NCBI GenBank assembly: GCA_964492425.1 | Contig: CAZBKB010000034.1 | Location: 1-5,838 of the forward strand | Direction of reading: 5' to 3' | DNA from: LBZV01 sp000993855 | GTDB taxonomy: Bacteria > Patescibacteriota > Microgenomatia > Curtissbacterales > GWA2-41-24 | Length of the DNA: 5,838 nt | Notes under the pieces: model-generated | The model's database searches: none | The model's input: only the letters and a program-made list of their open reading frames with translations | Told to the model about the DNA's origin: nothing | Translations under genes and position numbers: made by a program | Shown: positions 3,727 to 5,838 of the stretch, piece after piece | Position numbering within the stretch: position 1 is the stretch's first letter | How the letters are laid out: every line of letters begins with the position of its first letter

Positions 3727-5553
3727 CTATTTATATCCTTTTGCTTGCAAATTAAAGAGAGTGGAGTAAGTACCTTGCTTTTTTAATAGTTCTGCGTGTG
3801 AACCTGATTCAATTATTCTTCCCCTCTCAACAACATAAATTTTATCGGCATTCCTTACAGTAGAGAACCTGTGAGAAATAATAATAACAGTTTTATTCTT
3901 CGAAAGTTTTTCAACCCTGTTGAAAATTTCACTTTCAGCTTTGGCATCAATTGCGGCGGTTGGTTCATCCATAATTAAAACTGGGGCATCTCTAAGATAT
4001 GCCCTTGCTAAGGCTACCTTTTGCCACTGTCCAGCGGATAGTTCGATCCCGTCTTCAAATGTACGACCCAACATTTGGTCATAGCTATTTGGCAGTTGTG
4101 ACGCTACCTCGTCTGCTCCGGCCAGCTTGGCGGCCTGAATAATTTCTTTAATTTCCTGTGGTTCATAAGCTTTGCCAAAATATATATTGTCTCTAAGCGG
4201 ATACTCGTATTTGATAAAGTCCTGAAAAAGTACACCCATCGTTTTATACCAATATGACAGGTCTAACGTTTTAAGATTGTTTCCATTGATTAATATCTCA
4301 CCCTTATCAACGTCATAGAAACGTGATAGTAACTTGATAATCGTTGTTTTGCCTGCACCATTTTCGCCTACAAGCGCAATCTTTTGGCCAGGTTCTATCA
4401 ATAAAGAAAAATCTTTTAATACTTTCTTTGACGTTCCAGGATAAGCAAACGTAACGTTTTTAAATTCAATTTTAGGTGCTTTTTTCGTATTTAATTTCTT
4501 AGGGGCTTTTGGTTCGATTATTTTTGGTTCAGCATCCAATACCGCAAACATTTCCTGAACATAGAGGCTTTGATCATAAAGTTGTGATATATTGCGAAAT
4601 AGTCCATTTACTCCGTTTTGGAAATTGTTAAGAACGGTTGTAAAGTAAGTAATATCTCCAATGGTAATTCTTCTGGCTATTGCTGACAGGATAATAAAAA
4701 CCTCAATACCAATATAAATTGCTACTCCAAATAGATTGAAAAAAACGTTCGTGCCAAATTGTTTCTTGGCAACTCGAGTATTATCTTTTACAAACCTAGA
4801 ATAAATATCCTTCAGTTCCGCAAGAAATATTGATGCCGTTTGAAAAATCTTAATTTCCTTTACGCTCTGGCCACCTTGAATTAAGTCTGCAAGGTACCAA
4901 AATTTCTTACGATAAGGTGAATTTTGTTGCCATAGACCCCAGGAGATTTTTGCATAATTTGTTTGGTTTACAAATATTGGAATAGCAGCAAGCAAAAACA
5001 AAAAAATTAACAACCAATTAAGCATGGCAATTGCAACTAAAGCGATTGAAAACTGCAAAAGACTTTGAAAGCCGTAAAATGTGTAAGACACCATATTAAC
5101 TGTTCTCCATTGGTAAGCATCCCTTACTTTTTCTAATTTATCTTTAAAGGAGGAATCTTCAAAATACTGGAGATCAAGACTCGCAAGTTTTGTAAGTATT
5201 AGTTGGTAAATTCTAATTGGGAATTTAGTCCAAAGAAGAAGCTCAAAATAGCTTTGGGCTGAAAACGCAGCGTCTTGAATAAAAAGACTTACTATCCTAA
5301 TACCTATAAGAAGATAAAGTGTATCGAAGTTAAAAGCTGATGTTGACGTCAAATTGCTTACCACTAAATCAATAATCAGTTTGTAAATATAAGCATTAAC
5401 AAATGGAATAATTGCGGGGATACTTACGGTAATAGTTGTCCCCAGAAACAACCACTTGTCTGTTTTCCATAGCATTCCCAAAAGTCTTTTTGTTGTGATT
5501 AATGAGGCTTTAAATTCAGTAATATTTTTTTGAAGAAATCCGATTATACTCAT
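3727..5553 (-). CDS. ABC exporter half-transporter (fused membrane and ATPase domains)
   Basis: This is a complete 608-residue protein from ATG 5553 to TAG 3729-3727. It combines an N-terminal type IV (exporter) membrane domain with a C-terminal nucleotide-binding domain and should act as a dimer in the cytoplasmic membrane, pumping an unknown substrate outward. Hydrophobic segments lie near residues 34-58, 76-98, 160-196 and 270-292, with a weaker one near 300-320. The coupling region 'QGGQSVKEIKIF' is at 226-237. The ATPase has A-loop Tyr371, Walker A GENGAGKTT (396-404), Q-loop Gln444, signature LSAGQ (505-509), Walker B VLIMDE (525-530) with catalytic Glu530, D-loop AAID and switch His561. 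All catalytic residues are present; Ala replaces the first Gly of LSGGQ. The 'GQWQKVALARA' form recalls lantibiotic/peptide-type exporters, but the substrate is not inferable. A TAAAAT 6 nt before the ATG predicts a near-leaderless mRNA. Confidence 0.95.
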   Translation of the reverse strand: MSIIGFLQKNITEFKASLITTKRLLGMLWKTDKWLFLGTTITVSIPAIIPFVNAYIYKLIIDLVVSNLTSTSAFNFDTLYLLIGIRIVSLFIQDAAFSAQSYFELLLWTKFPIRIYQLILTKLASLDLQYFEDSSFKDKLEKVRDAYQWRTVNMVSYTFYGFQSLLQFSIALVAIAMLNWLLIFLFLLAAIPIFVNQTNYAKISWGLWQQNSPYRKKFWYLADLIQGGQSVKEIKIFQTASIFLAELKDIYSRFVKDNTRVAKKQFGTNVFFNLFGVAIYIGIEVFIILSAIARRITIGDITYFTTVLNNFQNGVNGLFRNISQLYDQSLYVQEMFAVLDAEPKIIEPKAPKKLNTKKAPKIEFKNVTFAYPGTSKKVLKDFSLLIEPGQKIALVGENGAGKTTIIKLLSRFYDVDKGEILINGNNLKTLDLSYWYKTMGVLFQDFIKYEYPLRDNIYFGKAYEPQEIKEIIQAAKLAGADEVASQLPNSYDQMLGRTFEDGIELSAGQWQKVALARAYLRDAPVLIMDEPTAAIDAKAESEIFNRVEKLSKNKTVIIISHRFSTVRNADKIYVVERGRIIESGSHAELLKKQGTYSTLFNLQAKGYK

Positions 5554-5559
5554 AAGTAG

Positions 5560-5565
5560 ATTTTA
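5560..5565 (-). promoter_or_regulatory. -10 box (TAAAAT) for the exporter gene, leaderless layout
   Basis: On the minus strand TAAAAT is followed by 6 nt (ctactt, with the T at 5560 ending the box) and then ATG 5553. The start site would fall at or within 1-2 nt of the ATG. The -35 is weak: ATTGTG at 16 bp (5582-5587) or TTGTGT at 15 bp (5581-5586). An alternative -10, TATATT (5571-5576), would give a leader of about 10 nt. Confidence 0.45.
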
Positions 5566-5589
5566 ACAGGAATATAGAGTACACAATAA

Positions 5590-5723
5590 ACAAATATTTG
5601 TGTAAATACATTAAGGGGGTTCACTGCGTTATTTTACAGCATTTATGCTTGGGGTTTGCCAGTGGCACCTAGCCAATAAGAGTGTTGCTGAGTTAATCAT
5701 AGGTTGTAACATAACTAATTAGT
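5590..5723. promoter_or_regulatory. Four short perfect dyads upstream of the exporter
   Basis: The 176-bp gap between the exporter start and the next gene holds four dyads: ACAAATATTTGT (5590-5601), AGCAT-TT-ATGCT (5638-5649), TGCCA-G-TGGCA (5657-5667) and ACTAATTAGT (5714-5723). The first is a 12-bp palindrome next to the expected -35 area and is the best operator candidate. Nothing else, such as a tRNA or clear terminator, is seen in the gap. Confidence 0.3.
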
Positions 5724-5729
5724 ACCTGT

Positions 5730-5838
5730 TTAGTCACGAATATAGTTTAGTGCCATTGGATTAGAATCAAAGATGATCTTCCAGTCCTTGAGAACAGCCA
5801 CAAATTCGTCTATAATCTGGTTTGAAATAATTAATTTG
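5730..5838 (-). CDS. C-terminal end of an unidentified protein (start beyond window)
   Basis: A minus-strand frame enters from the right edge and stops at TAA 5732-5730, leaving 35 codons. It ends with 'VAVLKDWKIIFDSNPMALNYIRD' and looks like real coding sequence: a helix with a hydrophobic face, no rare patterns, and the same AT-rich composition as the exporter. The other two minus frames are less convincing; one stops within 24 codons. It is on the same strand as the exporter and 176 bp upstream of it. The fragment is too short to name. Confidence 0.45.
   Translation of the reverse strand, partial: KLIISNQIIDEFVAVLKDWKIIFDSNPMALNYIRD

Noticed and set aside
1..5838. tRNA, rRNA or CRISPR array
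   Set aside because: No cloverleaf with a T-loop, no conserved rRNA stretch and no regularly spaced repeats were seen on either strand.

Overview
The window looks like a piece of an AT-rich genome from a Candidate Phyla Radiation (Patescibacteria) bacterium. The best clue is a small DUF5659-like protein at the left edge. I know that family mainly from CPR genomes, but the assignment is from memory and no search was run. Short hypothetical proteins, tight gene packing and several promoters placed almost on top of their start codons fit the same picture.

Left third (1-1770, all on the minus strand): a DUF5659-like gene running off the left edge, a possible winged-helix protein (395-853), and a three-gene operon transcribed from 1770 down to 924. 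The operon encodes a Cys/His zinc-finger-like protein and two small proteins that look like diverged tandem copies. The first two genes overlap by ATGA and the next pair is 2 bp apart. This has the feel of a mobile-element or phage-derived accessory operon.

Middle (1771-3726): a divergent promoter region leads rightward to a 230-residue helical protein with a hydrophobic glycine-rich N-terminus and a winged-helix-like C-terminus, resembling DUF4393/Abi-alpha-type proteins. It is followed by an unrecognised 118-residue protein with a near-consensus extended -10 promoter. A convergent 133-residue protein on the minus strand is more GC-rich than the rest and has a perfect Shine-Dalgarno site. 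That gene is preceded by a leader of about 156 nt. The leader contains a long P1 stem, an enclosed hairpin, a possible pseudoknot and an intrinsic terminator ending 8 nt before the Shine-Dalgarno. This layout is typical of a riboswitch or attenuator and is the most interesting item in the window.

Right third (3727-5838, minus strand): a complete 608-residue ABC exporter half-transporter, with four short perfect dyads in its upstream region, and the last 35 codons of another gene entering from the right edge.

The genes do not form one obvious pathway. The window reads as accessory DNA: a small mobile-element-like operon, a possible defence-type protein, a leader-regulated foreign gene and an exporter. 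At three genes (1770 minus, 2626 plus, 5553 minus) the -10 box sits 7 to 8 nt before the ATG, which predicts leaderless mRNAs. The 133-residue gene, with its long leader and perfect Shine-Dalgarno, is the exception.
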